43,824 nucleotides of DNA from Dehalococcoidales bacterium. GTDB taxonomy: Bacteria > Chloroflexota > Dehalococcoidia > Dehalococcoidales > JAFGLR01. The notes beneath the pieces were generated by a model. It searched no databases and was not told the origin of the DNA. It saw nothing but the letters and a program-made list of their open reading frames with translations. The stretch is from the NCBI GenBank assembly GCA_016927955.1, contig JAFGLR010000012.1, forward strand, positions 1 to 43,824, written 5' to 3'. Positions within the stretch are counted from its first letter, which is position 1, and every line of letters begins with the position of its first letter. Made by a program: the position numbers and the translations under genes. Positions 24,968 through 34,673 of the stretch are shown here, piece by piece.

Positions 24968-26428
24968 ATGGCCATAAAAGAGAAATTAATAGATATTGTT
25001 GGGACAACCCGTGTTACCGATGAGACGGCTAAACTGGAATCCTATACCAAAGATAAAAGTTTAAATGTCCCGGGTAGGCCCAGCTATATCGTTCAGGCGG
25101 AAAGTACCGCAGAAGTGCAAAAAATCGTTCAGCTTGCCAACACTCACAAAGTTCCGATAACCCCCTGCAGTTCCGGTATAAACTTTTACGGTAACACTAT
25201 TCCCGTTCAAGCCGGGATAATATTAGACCTAAGCAAGATGAATAAAATTATGGCTGTTGATGATAGAAACCGAATGGTACGCTTCGAACCCGGCGTTACC
25301 TGGGGACAACTACAGACGGAACTACAAAAACAGGATTTGATGGCTATCTCACCGTTGTTACCTCATCCTTTAAAATCAGCACTGACATCTCACCTGGAAA
25401 GGGAACCGAGGTTAATTCCGAAGTTCGAATACACCGATTCCCTGGTAACAATGGAAATAATATTACCTGACGGAGAGCTTTTCAGGACAGGGTCCGCCTC
25501 CGCTCCGGGATTTCCCGAGAAGAGCTTTGCCCAGGGGGTAAATCCTTCCGGTCCCGGTGACTTTATGTGGAACCGCATCTTTCAGGGTGCCCAGGGAACT
25601 TTCGGCGTCGTCACCTGGGTACAGTGTAAAATCGAATACCGACCAAAGGTGAATAAAACCTATTTCGTTCCTTTTAAAAATCTCGCCGAAGCGGCTAGTT
25701 TTATTTATAAAATTCAATGGCATGAAGTCGGTGAAGAATGTCTGCTGCTGAATAGTGTTGATTTGGCAGCTATACTCACGGAAAAATGGCCGGGCGACTT
25801 CAATAAATTAAAGACGTCACTGGCGCCGTGGACGTTAATTATGGTTTTGGGCGGCGGTAAACGGCTACCAGAACAGAAGATTGCGTATGAAGAGGATGCT
25901 CTAAAAGAGGTTGCCGGAGAATTGTCTATAGCGACATTACCTACTTCGATATCCGGTATACCGGGAATCGAACAAAAGTTACCCGATATGCTCCGCAATG
26001 CCTGGCCTGAGGCAAAGACATACTGGAAATCCGGTTATAAAGGTAGCTGCCAAGACTTTTTCTTCCTGACCAAGCTCAACGAAACCGAGAAATTCCTCCA
26101 GATAATTACTGAAATAGCTCACAAGTACGATTATCCGGCGAATGATATCGGCGTTTACATCCAGCCGATGGTATACGGCGGAGCCTGTCACTTCGAGTGT
26201 AATTTTTTCTACAATGCTGATAACGCAATGGAAGCATATACGGTTAACAAGATGTACCTGGAGGCTGCCTCCACTGTTTTAGATAAGGGTGGTTTTTTCA
26301 GCCGGCCATACGGCCCTATAGCTAATATGGTTTACAACCGGGCCGCCAGTTACACGGCGACTTTGCGAAAGCTAAAGAAAGTCCTGGACCCTAATATGGT
26401 AATGTCGCCCGGCAGGCTTTGCTTTTAA
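24968..26428 (+). CDS. FAD-binding oxidoreductase, GlcD/VAO-PCMH type (first of two)
   Basis: 486 residues. The PCMH-type FAD domain is at about 35-215: RPSYIVQAESTAEVQKIV, PP-loop PCSSGINFYG (66-75) and MVRFEPGVTWGQL. A second FAD contact is GAQGTFGVVTW. The C-terminal lid ends with LKKVLDPNMVMSPGRLCF, the family signature for the last helix. No His for covalent flavin is evident. These enzymes oxidise 2-hydroxy acids, alcohols or p-cresol-type substrates and pass electrons to an Fe-S or cytochrome partner. The next gene is such an Fe-S protein (GlcF-like) and a second flavoprotein follows, an arrangement like GlcD-GlcF-GlcE of glycolate oxidase. Confidence 0.85.
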   Translation: MAIKEKLIDIVGTTRVTDETAKLESYTKDKSLNVPGRPSYIVQAESTAEVQKIVQLANTHKVPITPCSSGINFYGNTIPVQAGIILDLSKMNKIMAVDDRNRMVRFEPGVTWGQLQTELQKQDLMAISPLLPHPLKSALTSHLEREPRLIPKFEYTDSLVTMEIILPDGELFRTGSASAPGFPEKSFAQGVNPSGPGDFMWNRIFQGAQGTFGVVTWVQCKIEYRPKVNKTYFVPFKNLAEAASFIYKIQWHEVGEECLLLNSVDLAAILTEKWPGDFNKLKTSLAPWTLIMVLGGGKRLPEQKIAYEEDALKEVAGELSIATLPTSISGIPGIEQKLPDMLRNAWPEAKTYWKSGYKGSCQDFFFLTKLNETEKFLQIITEIAHKYDYPANDIGVYIQPMVYGGACHFECNFFYNADNAMEAYTVNKMYLEAASTVLDKGGFFSRPYGPIANMVYNRAASYTATLRKLKKVLDPNMVMSPGRLCF

Positions 26429-26455
26429 TGATTACAAAAATAGGGGTACGAAATA

Positions 26456-27706
26456 ATGGATATTGAAGAATATAAACGTCACGCAAGTTTATGTGTGAGA
26501 TGTTCTTATTGTAAGTATATCGATATGAACTGGGTAAATAGCCTGAGATTCTCTCGCCAGTGCCCCATAGACACTAAATATGCCTTCAATCTTTATTCGC
26601 CCCAGGGTTTTTGTTATTCGGCTCAGGCTGAGGAGAAAGGCACTCTCGAATTTACCCCCAAGCTGATAGATGCCCTGTTTCATTGTACCCTTTGCGGCGC
26701 CTGTGATAGCCGGTGTAAACGTAATCTTGATATCGAAGTCCTGCAGGTTATCGAGACCTTAAGAGCGAGGTGTGTTGAGAAAGGTCACTTATTACCTGCC
26801 CATAAAGCGATGGCAGATAACGTACGCAAGACCGGTAACGAGTACGGTCTGCCGCCCGAGCAGAGATTCGCCTGGGTCCCTAAGAGTTATAAACCGGCAC
26901 CGGAAGCGGATATTATCTATTTCGTCGGGTGTAACGCTGCCTACAAGCAACCTGAACTGGCTGTAGCCACGGTTGAATTACTTACTAAAGCCGGTGTACC
27001 GTTCAGGCTTTTAGCCGATGAAACCTGCGACGGGAACGATATCACGGCGACCGGCCAGTTAGACCTCGCCCGCGAATTGGCAGCACATAATGTCAAAGCA
27101 ATCGAGACCTCCGGGGCGAAAACGGTTATTACAGGCAGCGCCGAATGCTATAAAAGTCTTAAAGTCGATTACCCCAAACTTCTAAAGAAATCCACCAAAG
27201 ATATGCCTTATACCGTCCTGCATATCACGGAGTATTTTTCTCAATTGATAAAAGACGGTGAGTTTACTTTTAATAATATTATACCTATGAAAGTTACTTA
27301 CCATGATTCCTGTAATTTAGGCCGTCTCAGTGAACCGTGGCAGGAATGGGAACCGAAATATGATGGGACTATTCCTCTGGGCAAGGAATGGCGGCGCGGG
27401 GACAGGGGTATTTACGATTCACCACGGGACGTTCTAAAGTCCATTCCTGCCCTGGAATTGGTGGAGATGGAACGGAACCGCAGCAACGCCTGGAGTGTCG
27501 GCAGCACCGGTGGGGTTCCTCAGGCATTCCCGGATTTTGCCCTCTGGACGGCCGGAGAGAGAGTCGAAGAGGCCATAGCTACCGGAGCTGAGGCTATTAT
27601 AACCCCCAGTCCGGCGGAAAAAGAACTCCTGCTTAAAGCGGTCGATGACAAAAAAGCGGCTATGAAAGTCTACGACATAACGGAAATAATGGTCAGGGCA
27701 TTATAG
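26456..27706 (+). CDS. Fe-S subunit, GlcF/HdrD-like, with degenerate CCG domains
   Basis: 416 residues. The N-terminus has two cluster motifs: C13, C16, C19 with C36, and C77, C80, C83, C87 (CTLCGACDSRC). The C-terminal half has the layout of two CCG domains. In the first, C159, C191 (TCDG in place of CCG) and C231 remain; in the second only C286 is left, and the CCG and CxxC positions read STGGV and SPAE. GlcF and HdrB use these cysteines to hold unusual Fe-S clusters, so that function is probably reduced or lost. It likely carries electrons from the two flanking flavoproteins to a menaquinone or ferredoxin pool (inference). It ends 10 bp before the next start, with its TAG inside the next ribosome site region. 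Confidence 0.82.
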   Translation: MDIEEYKRHASLCVRCSYCKYIDMNWVNSLRFSRQCPIDTKYAFNLYSPQGFCYSAQAEEKGTLEFTPKLIDALFHCTLCGACDSRCKRNLDIEVLQVIETLRARCVEKGHLLPAHKAMADNVRKTGNEYGLPPEQRFAWVPKSYKPAPEADIIYFVGCNAAYKQPELAVATVELLTKAGVPFRLLADETCDGNDITATGQLDLARELAAHNVKAIETSGAKTVITGSAECYKSLKVDYPKLLKKSTKDMPYTVLHITEYFSQLIKDGEFTFNNIIPMKVTYHDSCNLGRLSEPWQEWEPKYDGTIPLGKEWRRGDRGIYDSPRDVLKSIPALELVEMERNRSNAWSVGSTGGVPQAFPDFALWTAGERVEEAIATGAEAIITPSPAEKELLLKAVDDKKAAMKVYDITEIMVRAL

Positions 27707-27716
27707 GAGGTTAGTT

Positions 27717-29258
27717 ATGGCTTTACCGCAAGAAGCTTATGAGGCATTTCAATCTGTAGTAGGGACTGACTGGGTCAGTAATGACCCGGCGGTATGCGAA
27801 GCCGACCGTCCGACGGGTGGGTATAGAAGCAGCGACCCCGACCGTCCGAAAGATAATACGCCTCCTCCACAAACGAGACCGGTCTGCAGTATTCAACCGG
27901 AAACTGCTGAAGAGGTACAGGGCATCATTAAAATATGTAACCGTTATGGACTCAACTTTGTTGCATCCAGCAGTTATAATTCTAACCCGCCGGGAATCCG
28001 TCGGGAAAATCTTGTCGTAATTGACCTGAAACGTATGAGAAAACTTAAGATAGACGAGGCTAATCTGTATGCGGTCGTGGAACCCGGTGTTGCTTCCGCC
28101 CCGTTACAGGCCGAATTATTTAAACGCGGCCTTATGACATTCATGCCGTTGAGCGGCGGGCAGTGTTCCGTATTAGCTAATGCCTCTTATATGGGAGAAG
28201 GAGCGGCGTCTTATAGACTCGGCGACAGAGGCTACCGCCGCATTCTTGCTCTGGAATGGGTGACTCCGGAGGGTGAAATCGTAAAAGTCGGCTCGGTAGC
28301 TACATCAGATTCATATTTCTGGGGTGAAGGGCCGGGACCGGACCTGCGGGGTTTATTAGTTAGTTCAGGGTACGGCAGCCCGGCTAAAAAAGGCGTTATT
28401 ACCAAAATGGGTATCCGTATCTTTCCTTTCATTAAGGAGAGACTGATACCTGTGGGAGATCCTCCCACTACAACTTTAACCCTGCCGGCGAACCGGTTTA
28501 AATGGTATAATCTGGTTTTCCCAACTATGAAAACCGCCGTCGATGCTTTATATGAAATAGGAAAATGCGAGATCGGCTTATTGATGATGACGGTGCCGCC
28601 CTGGTTTTTTTCTATGGCCAAAGCCAGAGCCACCGGCCCTAATAAAAAGACGGGTTCGGCGGCCTTCTGGGACGATTGGAATAACGTTACCGGTCCCGCT
28701 GCTCGTGAAAATCCGGAACGGACAACCTGCCGGATATTGCTTTACGGCGCCGGAGCAGACAAAAGACTGGCCTACGAAGAAAACGTGCTGCTCGATATTT
28801 GTAAATCGTATGGAGGTGAAGCAAAGGCCAGCCGGGGCTTACAGGACCAGACTCATTTTATGTCTGCGGATGCCATCGTCTCCAACCTGGCCGGCGGCCG
28901 GTTTACTTCAGTAATTCTTTTTGAATCGTTGGACCATGCTCTAAAAGCGGCGGAGATAGTTAATAAGCATTCCAAGACACACGTACCGAAGATATTCGAG
29001 GATTACGGGACTACCAATTGGCTCATCCTTTATGATATAGGTCATGCCGGTAAGGAAGAAAGCCTCCGGTTTACCACCATTGAGAATGAAAGCGTACTGG
29101 GCCTGTTAATGAATGATTGCGATAAGGATTTCCTGGCCACAGGCTGTTATCCGATGTTACCTAATCCTAATATCTATGGTAAAGCCTGGGAAAACTACCC
29201 GGAAACGGAAAGGAAAATCAAACAAATTCTCGACCCTAATAACCTGGCACCTTCATAA
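27717..29258 (+). CDS. FAD-binding oxidoreductase, VAO-PCMH type (second of two)
   Basis: 513 residues. FAD domain: PVCSIQPETAEEVQGIIKICN, PP-loop ASSSYNSNPPG, AVVEPGVASAPLQ and a GEGAASYRLGDRGYRRILALEWVTPEG segment. C-terminal KQILDPNNLAPS matches the ending typical of this family (compare the first flavoprotein). Around residues 290-310 a Trp/Met-rich stretch may form the substrate pocket. AGGAGG ribosome site. It is only distantly related to the flavoprotein at 24968, so the Fe-S protein between them may serve two different catalytic subunits. Closest class could be 4-cresol dehydrogenase-like or glycolate oxidase-like; substrate unknown. Confidence 0.85.
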   Translation: MALPQEAYEAFQSVVGTDWVSNDPAVCEADRPTGGYRSSDPDRPKDNTPPPQTRPVCSIQPETAEEVQGIIKICNRYGLNFVASSSYNSNPPGIRRENLVVIDLKRMRKLKIDEANLYAVVEPGVASAPLQAELFKRGLMTFMPLSGGQCSVLANASYMGEGAASYRLGDRGYRRILALEWVTPEGEIVKVGSVATSDSYFWGEGPGPDLRGLLVSSGYGSPAKKGVITKMGIRIFPFIKERLIPVGDPPTTTLTLPANRFKWYNLVFPTMKTAVDALYEIGKCEIGLLMMTVPPWFFSMAKARATGPNKKTGSAAFWDDWNNVTGPAARENPERTTCRILLYGAGADKRLAYEENVLLDICKSYGGEAKASRGLQDQTHFMSADAIVSNLAGGRFTSVILFESLDHALKAAEIVNKHSKTHVPKIFEDYGTTNWLILYDIGHAGKEESLRFTTIENESVLGLLMNDCDKDFLATGCYPMLPNPNIYGKAWENYPETERKIKQILDPNNLAPS

Positions 29259-29326
29259 CTGGTAAAATAAACGTACCAAAGAAAGATTATTTGGGCGGAA
29301 AATAAATTAATTGACGAGATGGTAAT

Positions 29327-30271
29327 ATGGCTCTAGCAGATGGCGAAAAACTATTACGTAAGGTAATTATTACGGCGGCAGTTACCGGTTCCGGGCCGAT
29401 ACCGACTATGTCGGATTATTTGCCGCTGACCCCGCAGCAGATTGCTGACGATGCCGTAAATTCGTATAAAGCAGGAGCGGCGATTGTACATGTTCACGCT
29501 CGTAAACCAGAAAACGGGGAACCGACTCCGGATTTGAAAGTATTTCGTGAAATACTCGAGGATATAAAAAAAAGGTGCGACGTTATTGTATGCATTACCA
29601 CCGGGGGTGCCGGTACACCGGAACAGCGTATTGCGGTAGTACCGGAGTTTAAGCCGGAATTAGCGACACTTAATCTTGGTTCTTTAAGTAACGGTAGTAA
29701 TTTGGCCACATATGAGCGTATGAAAGCTAAGGGTTTTAAATACGCGTGGGAAGAAAAGCGCTTCGGTGAGGATAAGGTTTGGACCAATACTCATAAAATG
29801 ATACGTGATTTCAGTAAAGCCGACCGCGAAAATAATACCAAACCGGAATTGGAAGTATGGGACGCCGGCCAAATACGGGCCATAAAATGGATGCTGGAAA
29901 ACGAAATGATAGACCGGCCGCCGCATATCCAGTTCGTTATGGGGGGCCTTACAGGTATGTCCGCTAAACCTTCAATGCTTATGTATATATTACAGGAAAT
30001 CCGAGAAGAAATAGGAGCATTTACCTGGTCGGTAGCTGCCGTAGGTAAAGACCAAATACCGCTTGCCGCAGTAACCCTGGCTTTGGGCGGTAACGTTAGA
30101 GTTGGGTTGGAGGACAATCTCTATTGCGGGTACGGCAGATTAGCCAGAGGTAGCTACGAACAGGTTGAGAGAGTAGTTAAGATAGCGGAACAGTTGAGCA
30201 TAGTCCCGGCCACACCAGCGGAAGCTAGACAGATGCTCGGTCTTAAAGGAAAAGATAAAGTCGCCTTTTAA
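29327..30271 (+). CDS. BKACE-family beta-keto acid cleavage enzyme
   Basis: 314 residues. The Zn-binding HxH (H55, H57 in IVHVHARKP) and E262 in the hallmark VRVGLEDN are present, as are CITTGGAGTPEQR and the VMGG loop. BKACE enzymes (3-keto-5-aminohexanoate cleavage family) use acetyl-CoA to split a beta-keto acid into acetoacetate and a new CoA ester. The amino-substrate-specific context (lysine fermentation) is absent here, and the neighbours are crotonases and dehydrogenases, so the substrate is a different beta-keto acid. Triacetate, as in anaerobic phloroglucinol degradation, is one candidate among many (inference). Confidence 0.88.
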   Translation: MALADGEKLLRKVIITAAVTGSGPIPTMSDYLPLTPQQIADDAVNSYKAGAAIVHVHARKPENGEPTPDLKVFREILEDIKKRCDVIVCITTGGAGTPEQRIAVVPEFKPELATLNLGSLSNGSNLATYERMKAKGFKYAWEEKRFGEDKVWTNTHKMIRDFSKADRENNTKPELEVWDAGQIRAIKWMLENEMIDRPPHIQFVMGGLTGMSAKPSMLMYILQEIREEIGAFTWSVAAVGKDQIPLAAVTLALGGNVRVGLEDNLYCGYGRLARGSYEQVERVVKIAEQLSIVPATPAEARQMLGLKGKDKVAF

Positions 30272-30478
30272 TGGCTGCGTACTATAAGAAAATAATAATA
30301 TAATACGAAAAGAAATAATTATTATCAGTGTATAGATTAACAAACCCGGATAAAAACTTAATATTGCTGGAAACATAAATACCTCGGCTGACAATTATCA
30401 AAGTCAACCGTAATCTAAGAGGAGATGCGGGAGGTTCTAGAGAATAAATTCTATAATTATCTAACAGGAGTTTATTAT

Positions 30479-31231
30479 ATGGCTGTCGAATACGAGAAAA
30501 AAGATAAAATCGCAGTTATCACCCTTAACCGGCCCGAAGTGTTAAACGCCATTAACCCCGAATTAAAGAATGAGCTTAACTCTTTCATTTTAGATTTCCG
30601 TGACGACCCTGATTTGTGGGTTGCAGTTATTTGTGGCGCCGGAAAATCATTCTGTGTTGGTGCGGACATCAAGCAAAGCAAATTTGGAACCGCAAAAAGG
30701 TCGGAGACAGACACTTTTGTACGGCCAGACCGGATTTGGAAACCCTTTATAGCGGCGATACAGGGTTACTGTCTGGGTGCCGGCCTGGAATTAGCCTTAA
30801 CTTGTGACCTAAGAATTGCCGCGGAGAATGCACGTTTCGGCCAACCCGAGGTTAACGTAGGCGTTATTCCCGCCGCCGGCGGGACCCAGCGACTGCCTCG
30901 ATTCATCCCTCGTGCGAAAGCAGCGGAACTAATACTGATGGGGCAGCCAATAGATGCCCAGGAAGCCTACCGGATTGGTCTGGTCAATAAAGTTGTACTT
31001 CCCGAACAGCTTATAACCACGGCGATGCAATGGGCAGAGACTATCTGTCAGGCCGGCCCGCTGCAGGTCGGAGCCGCCAAAGAGGCTATAATAAGAGGAT
31101 ATGACGTACCGCTGGAAGAAGGGCTCGTAATCGAGAGAGAATTACATAACCGTATTACTGCTACAGAAGATTTTAAAGAAGCCGGCCGGGCTTTCGTCGA
31201 AAAGAGAAAACCGAACTGGCAGGGTAAATAA
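30479..31231 (+). CDS. Enoyl-CoA hydratase (crotonase)
   Basis: 250 residues. ATG at 30479 is chosen because AGGAG lies 8 bases upstream; an in-frame ATG at 30425 abuts its own GGAG with no spacing. Both catalytic glutamates of true hydratases are present: E104 in GAGLELALTCD and E124 in FGQPEVNVG, with the oxyanion loop GKSFCVGADI. It hydrates 2-enoyl-CoA to 3-hydroxyacyl-CoA, such as crotonyl-CoA made by the dehydratase at 33188. A decayed copy of the first part of this gene lies at 37133-37293 on the other strand. Confidence 0.92.
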   Translation: MAVEYEKKDKIAVITLNRPEVLNAINPELKNELNSFILDFRDDPDLWVAVICGAGKSFCVGADIKQSKFGTAKRSETDTFVRPDRIWKPFIAAIQGYCLGAGLELALTCDLRIAAENARFGQPEVNVGVIPAAGGTQRLPRFIPRAKAAELILMGQPIDAQEAYRIGLVNKVVLPEQLITTAMQWAETICQAGPLQVGAAKEAIIRGYDVPLEEGLVIERELHNRITATEDFKEAGRAFVEKRKPNWQGK

Positions 31232-31299
31232 CCCTGTTCCCTCACCAAAAGCCGGGCTAGTATAGAATACAAGGTTATATCTTCGGGAGGTATTATTTT

Positions 31300-32094
31300 A
31301 TGGATTACCAGACAATCATTTTAGAAAAATCTGACGGGATAGCTACGATAACATTAAACCGGCCCGAAAAACGTAATGCCTTTAACCCGCAACTGCTGGA
31401 CGAGTTTATTATTGCTAAGGATGATGTAGCCGCCGACCCGGCTATTAAAGTTGTTATTATCACCGGCGCCGGGAGTGGTTTCTGTTCCGGTAATGATTTT
31501 TCCGGAGATACCCCCCCGCCGGACGATATGCCAAAGTCGATGAAAATGAGACAGGCGATAATATCCCAGGAAAAACAAATGTTTGACCTGAGGAGAATAC
31601 CGAAACCAGTTATCGCCATGGTGAACGGACCGGCCATCGGGGCCGGGCTGGGCTTTTGTCTGGCTTGCGACATAATAGTAGCCTCTGAAGAAGCTATTTT
31701 TGGTTTTGGTTTTAGCAGGCTTGGTCTTCATCCTGAAGCAGGCATTACCCATCTTCTCCCACGTATTGCCGGCATAGCCAAAGCCTGCGAGCTTATCTTT
31801 TTAGGCAAGGCTATCGACGCCAGAGAAGCGGAAAGAATCGGATTAGTAAACCTTGTGGTGACTAAAGACAAGTTATTAAACACCACAAGGGAACTCGCAA
31901 CAAGTTTGGCGAAAGGCCCTACCATTGCCATCGGACTGGCAAAGATATCCCTCTACCAATCCTGGGGTGAAGGTTTCAAGTCCGCTTTAGAGAACGAAGC
32001 CAGGGCTAACGCCATTTGTGTTACCACAGAGGATTATCAAGAAGCCGTCAAAGCATTTCGTGAAAAAAGACCGCCGGTGTTTCAGGGTAAATAA
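31300..32094 (+). CDS. Crotonase-family protein lacking hydratase glutamates (isomerase-like)
   Basis: 264 residues. CoA/oxyanion loop SGFCSGNDFSG is intact, but the two hydratase glutamates are replaced: G118 (GAGLGFC) and F138 (FGFGFSR). A Glu at 146 in GLHPEAGITHLLPR occupies the position where PaaG-type isomerases carry an acidic residue (PDSGG). It is thus more likely an enoyl-CoA isomerase or ring-opening/hydrolytic crotonase than a hydratase. GGGAGG ribosome site. It sits between the true hydratase and a hydroxyacyl-CoA dehydrogenase, so it probably shifts a double bond before hydration (inference). Confidence 0.85.
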   Translation: MDYQTIILEKSDGIATITLNRPEKRNAFNPQLLDEFIIAKDDVAADPAIKVVIITGAGSGFCSGNDFSGDTPPPDDMPKSMKMRQAIISQEKQMFDLRRIPKPVIAMVNGPAIGAGLGFCLACDIIVASEEAIFGFGFSRLGLHPEAGITHLLPRIAGIAKACELIFLGKAIDAREAERIGLVNLVVTKDKLLNTTRELATSLAKGPTIAIGLAKISLYQSWGEGFKSALENEARANAICVTTEDYQEAVKAFREKRPPVFQGK

Positions 32095-32137
32095 TACTCG
32101 GTTAAAGCAAAAGAAATAGATAATACCGGAGGTTAAT

Positions 32138-33088
32138 ATGAGTGAAAGGGAAATCAAACGAGTTGCCATCATAGGGGCCGGGCAGATGGGTAGTGGTATC
32201 AGTGTGGAATTTGCCCGTTACGGTTACGATGTTACTTTACAGGATATCAAAGAGGAAGCCCTGAAACATGCAATGAAAAATATCCGTGCCGACTTAGATT
32301 TAATGGTAGAAACGGAATTAATCAGGGATAATGAGGCGGCAGTAGCTTTATCTAAAATAATAACGACCCTAAATATAGCCGACGCGGTGAAAGACGCCGA
32401 CCATATTGTCGAAGCGGTATCAGAGAATTTAACCCTAAAACAACAGGTTTTTGCCCAGCTTGATGAGCTTTGTGCCCCGGATGTTACGTTGGCAACCAAC
32501 TCTTCTACAATGAGGGTTGATGACTGTGCGGCCAACGTTAAACACCATCCGGAGCGAATTCTAATTACTCACTACTGGTATCCAGCCCCCTTTATACCGC
32601 TGGTTGAAGTTATCGGCGGGAAAAGAACCAATCCGCTCTATCTGGAAAAACTGGCAAAAGTCTTACGCAGTATGCATAAAAGAGTCGTTCTGCAAAAGCT
32701 CGAACTACCTACCGGGCCAGCTGGATGGGGTAATGCCCTTCAACATCCTATCGAAAATGTTGCCCGTAAGTTTGTCGATGATACAGGTTGCGATCCGACG
32801 ATTGTTGATGAATTAATCCGTTTCGGCTTCGGCCGCCGTATACCCTTCACCGGTATCTTTATGCGTTATGATATCATCGGTCTGGATTTCTTTTATAATA
32901 ACGCCAAGGCACGCGGCGGGGAGATATGGCAACAAATTAAAGAAAGAGTCGAGCGTGGCGAAACCGGTGTTAAGAGCGGCAAAGGCTTTTATGATTGGCC
33001 GGACGATACGGCAAAGCAGTTTGCTCGTAATTACAACATCGAGCTTATTAATCTGATGAAACAGGATATCCAAAGGGGAGACATTTAA
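32138..33088 (+). CDS. 3-hydroxyacyl-CoA dehydrogenase family protein
   Basis: 316 residues. NAD motif GAGQMG (13-18), S122/S123, H145 and E157 in the segment THYWYPAPFIPLVEVIGG. The HYWYPAP variant, in place of HFFNP, marks a subgroup distinct from the enzyme at 21629, one that also includes carnitine-dehydrogenase-like members, so it may take an unusual or non-CoA hydroxy acid. The C-terminal domain ends with SGKGFYDWPDD. GGAGGT ribosome site. Presumably oxidises a second 3-hydroxy intermediate of the pathway. Confidence 0.88.
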   Translation: MSEREIKRVAIIGAGQMGSGISVEFARYGYDVTLQDIKEEALKHAMKNIRADLDLMVETELIRDNEAAVALSKIITTLNIADAVKDADHIVEAVSENLTLKQQVFAQLDELCAPDVTLATNSSTMRVDDCAANVKHHPERILITHYWYPAPFIPLVEVIGGKRTNPLYLEKLAKVLRSMHKRVVLQKLELPTGPAGWGNALQHPIENVARKFVDDTGCDPTIVDELIRFGFGRRIPFTGIFMRYDIIGLDFFYNNAKARGGEIWQQIKERVERGETGVKSGKGFYDWPDDTAKQFARNYNIELINLMKQDIQRGDI

Positions 33089-33187
33089 AGATTCCTAAAC
33101 TATACCATTATTCTTATTCAGATGTGGTGACGTCTAAAACAGAATCATAAACGGCTAACGTTGAAAATAAGTTAGGGGGTGGTGTTC

Positions 33188-34651
33188 TTGAAAACGGCTA
33201 AGCAGTATATTGACAGCTTGAGTAAATTACATTCCAACATTTACTTATTAGGAAAGAAAGTGAACGATTGGGTTAACAACCCGATTATCCGGCCTTCAAT
33301 AAATGCCGTCGCTATGACATATAAAATTGCCGGCGAATCGGAGAATGCAGACTTAGCAACAACTTCTTCGAATTTTACCGGACAAAAGACTAACAGATTC
33401 AATTCGTTATTCATGAGTACGGAAGCCCTGGTCAAAAAGATAAAGATGCAGCGGCTATTAGGACAGCGAACTGCTTGCTGTTTCCAGAGATGCGTCGGGA
33501 TGGACGCGATTAATGCCGTTTACAGTACCACTTACGAAATCGACCAGAAATACAAGGCAGAATACCATAATCGTTTTAAAGCATGGCTTAAATACGTTCA
33601 GGAAAACGATTTATGCGTGGCCGGAGCGATGACAGATGTTAAAGGGAACCGAGGTATTGCTCCCAGTGAGCAGGCCGATCCGGATATGTTCATTCGTGTT
33701 GTTGAGAGGCGTAAAGACGGCATAGTCATCAGGGGAGCTAAAGCCAGCCAGACCGGTTCCGCCAACGCGCACGAACAGCTACTTATGCCGACTCTAAGGA
33801 TGCGTGAGGCGGATAAAGATTACGCCGTAAGCTGTGCCGTACCCACCGATGCGGAGGGCGTCATACTAATTTACGGGCGGCAGTCATGCGATACCAGAAA
33901 ACTTGAAGACGGAGATATCGATGTAGGCAACTTCAATTTCGGCGGTCAAGAGACGCTGACTATTTATGATAATGTATTCGTTCCCTGGGAAAGAGTCTTT
34001 ATGTGCGGCGAGTATGATTTCAGTATCATGATGGTGGAAAGATTTGCGGCTTATCACCGGCAGAGTTACGGCGGCTGCAAGCCCGGCATCGGAGATGTGT
34101 TAATCGGTGCGGCAGCCTCGATGGCAGATTATAACGGCACACGTAAAGCCGCTCATATAAAAGAAAAACTCGGGGAGATTATACATCTGTGCGAGACGAT
34201 GTATTCCTGCGGCCTGGCCTGTTCCTATGAAGGCAAGCAGACACTGGCCGGTAATTTCCAGGTAGATACGCTGCTGGCGAACATTTGTAAGCATAACGTG
34301 ACCCGTTTTCCGTACGAAATGTGCCGTTTAGCGGAAGATATTTCCGGCGGACTGTTGGTTACATTACCTTCGGAAGCGGACCTCAGGCATCCGCAAATAG
34401 GAAGTTATGTCGATAAATATCTCAGAGGCGTGGCGGATATACCTACTGAGGCACGTTTCAGGATGCTTACTTTGATACACGCTATGGCTTTCGGACTAAC
34501 GGCACCCAGTTACCGTACCGAATCGCTGCACGGCGCCGGTTCCCCGCAAGCGCAAAAAATCATGATTGAGCGGGAAACCGATATGGCAGCCAAGCAAAAG
34601 TTCGCCCGGAGTATTTCCGGGATCGATGAAAGAGAAGACCCGTACGCTTAA
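33188..34651 (+). CDS. abfD: 4-hydroxybutyryl-CoA dehydratase / vinylacetyl-CoA isomerase (AbfD-type)
   Basis: 487 residues from a TTG start: AGGGGG at 33174-33179 gives 8-base spacing to it, whereas the GTG codons at 33179 and 33182 lie in or beside that site. All key residues of the Clostridium aminobutyricum enzyme are in place: cluster ligands C98 and C102 (CFQRC), H290 and C297, plus Y294 and K298 in HRQSYGGCK. Length matches the family (about 490). It removes water from 4-hydroxybutyryl-CoA by a ketyl-radical mechanism using FAD and [4Fe-4S], giving crotonyl-CoA, and is oxygen-sensitive. This is closer to AbfD than to the aerobic HpaB hydroxylases of the same fold. The next gene encodes an iron-type alcohol dehydrogenase, suggesting 4-hydroxybutyrate metabolism. 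Confidence 0.93.
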   Translation: MKTAKQYIDSLSKLHSNIYLLGKKVNDWVNNPIIRPSINAVAMTYKIAGESENADLATTSSNFTGQKTNRFNSLFMSTEALVKKIKMQRLLGQRTACCFQRCVGMDAINAVYSTTYEIDQKYKAEYHNRFKAWLKYVQENDLCVAGAMTDVKGNRGIAPSEQADPDMFIRVVERRKDGIVIRGAKASQTGSANAHEQLLMPTLRMREADKDYAVSCAVPTDAEGVILIYGRQSCDTRKLEDGDIDVGNFNFGGQETLTIYDNVFVPWERVFMCGEYDFSIMMVERFAAYHRQSYGGCKPGIGDVLIGAAASMADYNGTRKAAHIKEKLGEIIHLCETMYSCGLACSYEGKQTLAGNFQVDTLLANICKHNVTRFPYEMCRLAEDISGGLLVTLPSEADLRHPQIGSYVDKYLRGVADIPTEARFRMLTLIHAMAFGLTAPSYRTESLHGAGSPQAQKIMIERETDMAAKQKFARSISGIDEREDPYA

Positions 34652-34673
34652 TTATTGAAAGGAGAAATGGAAA

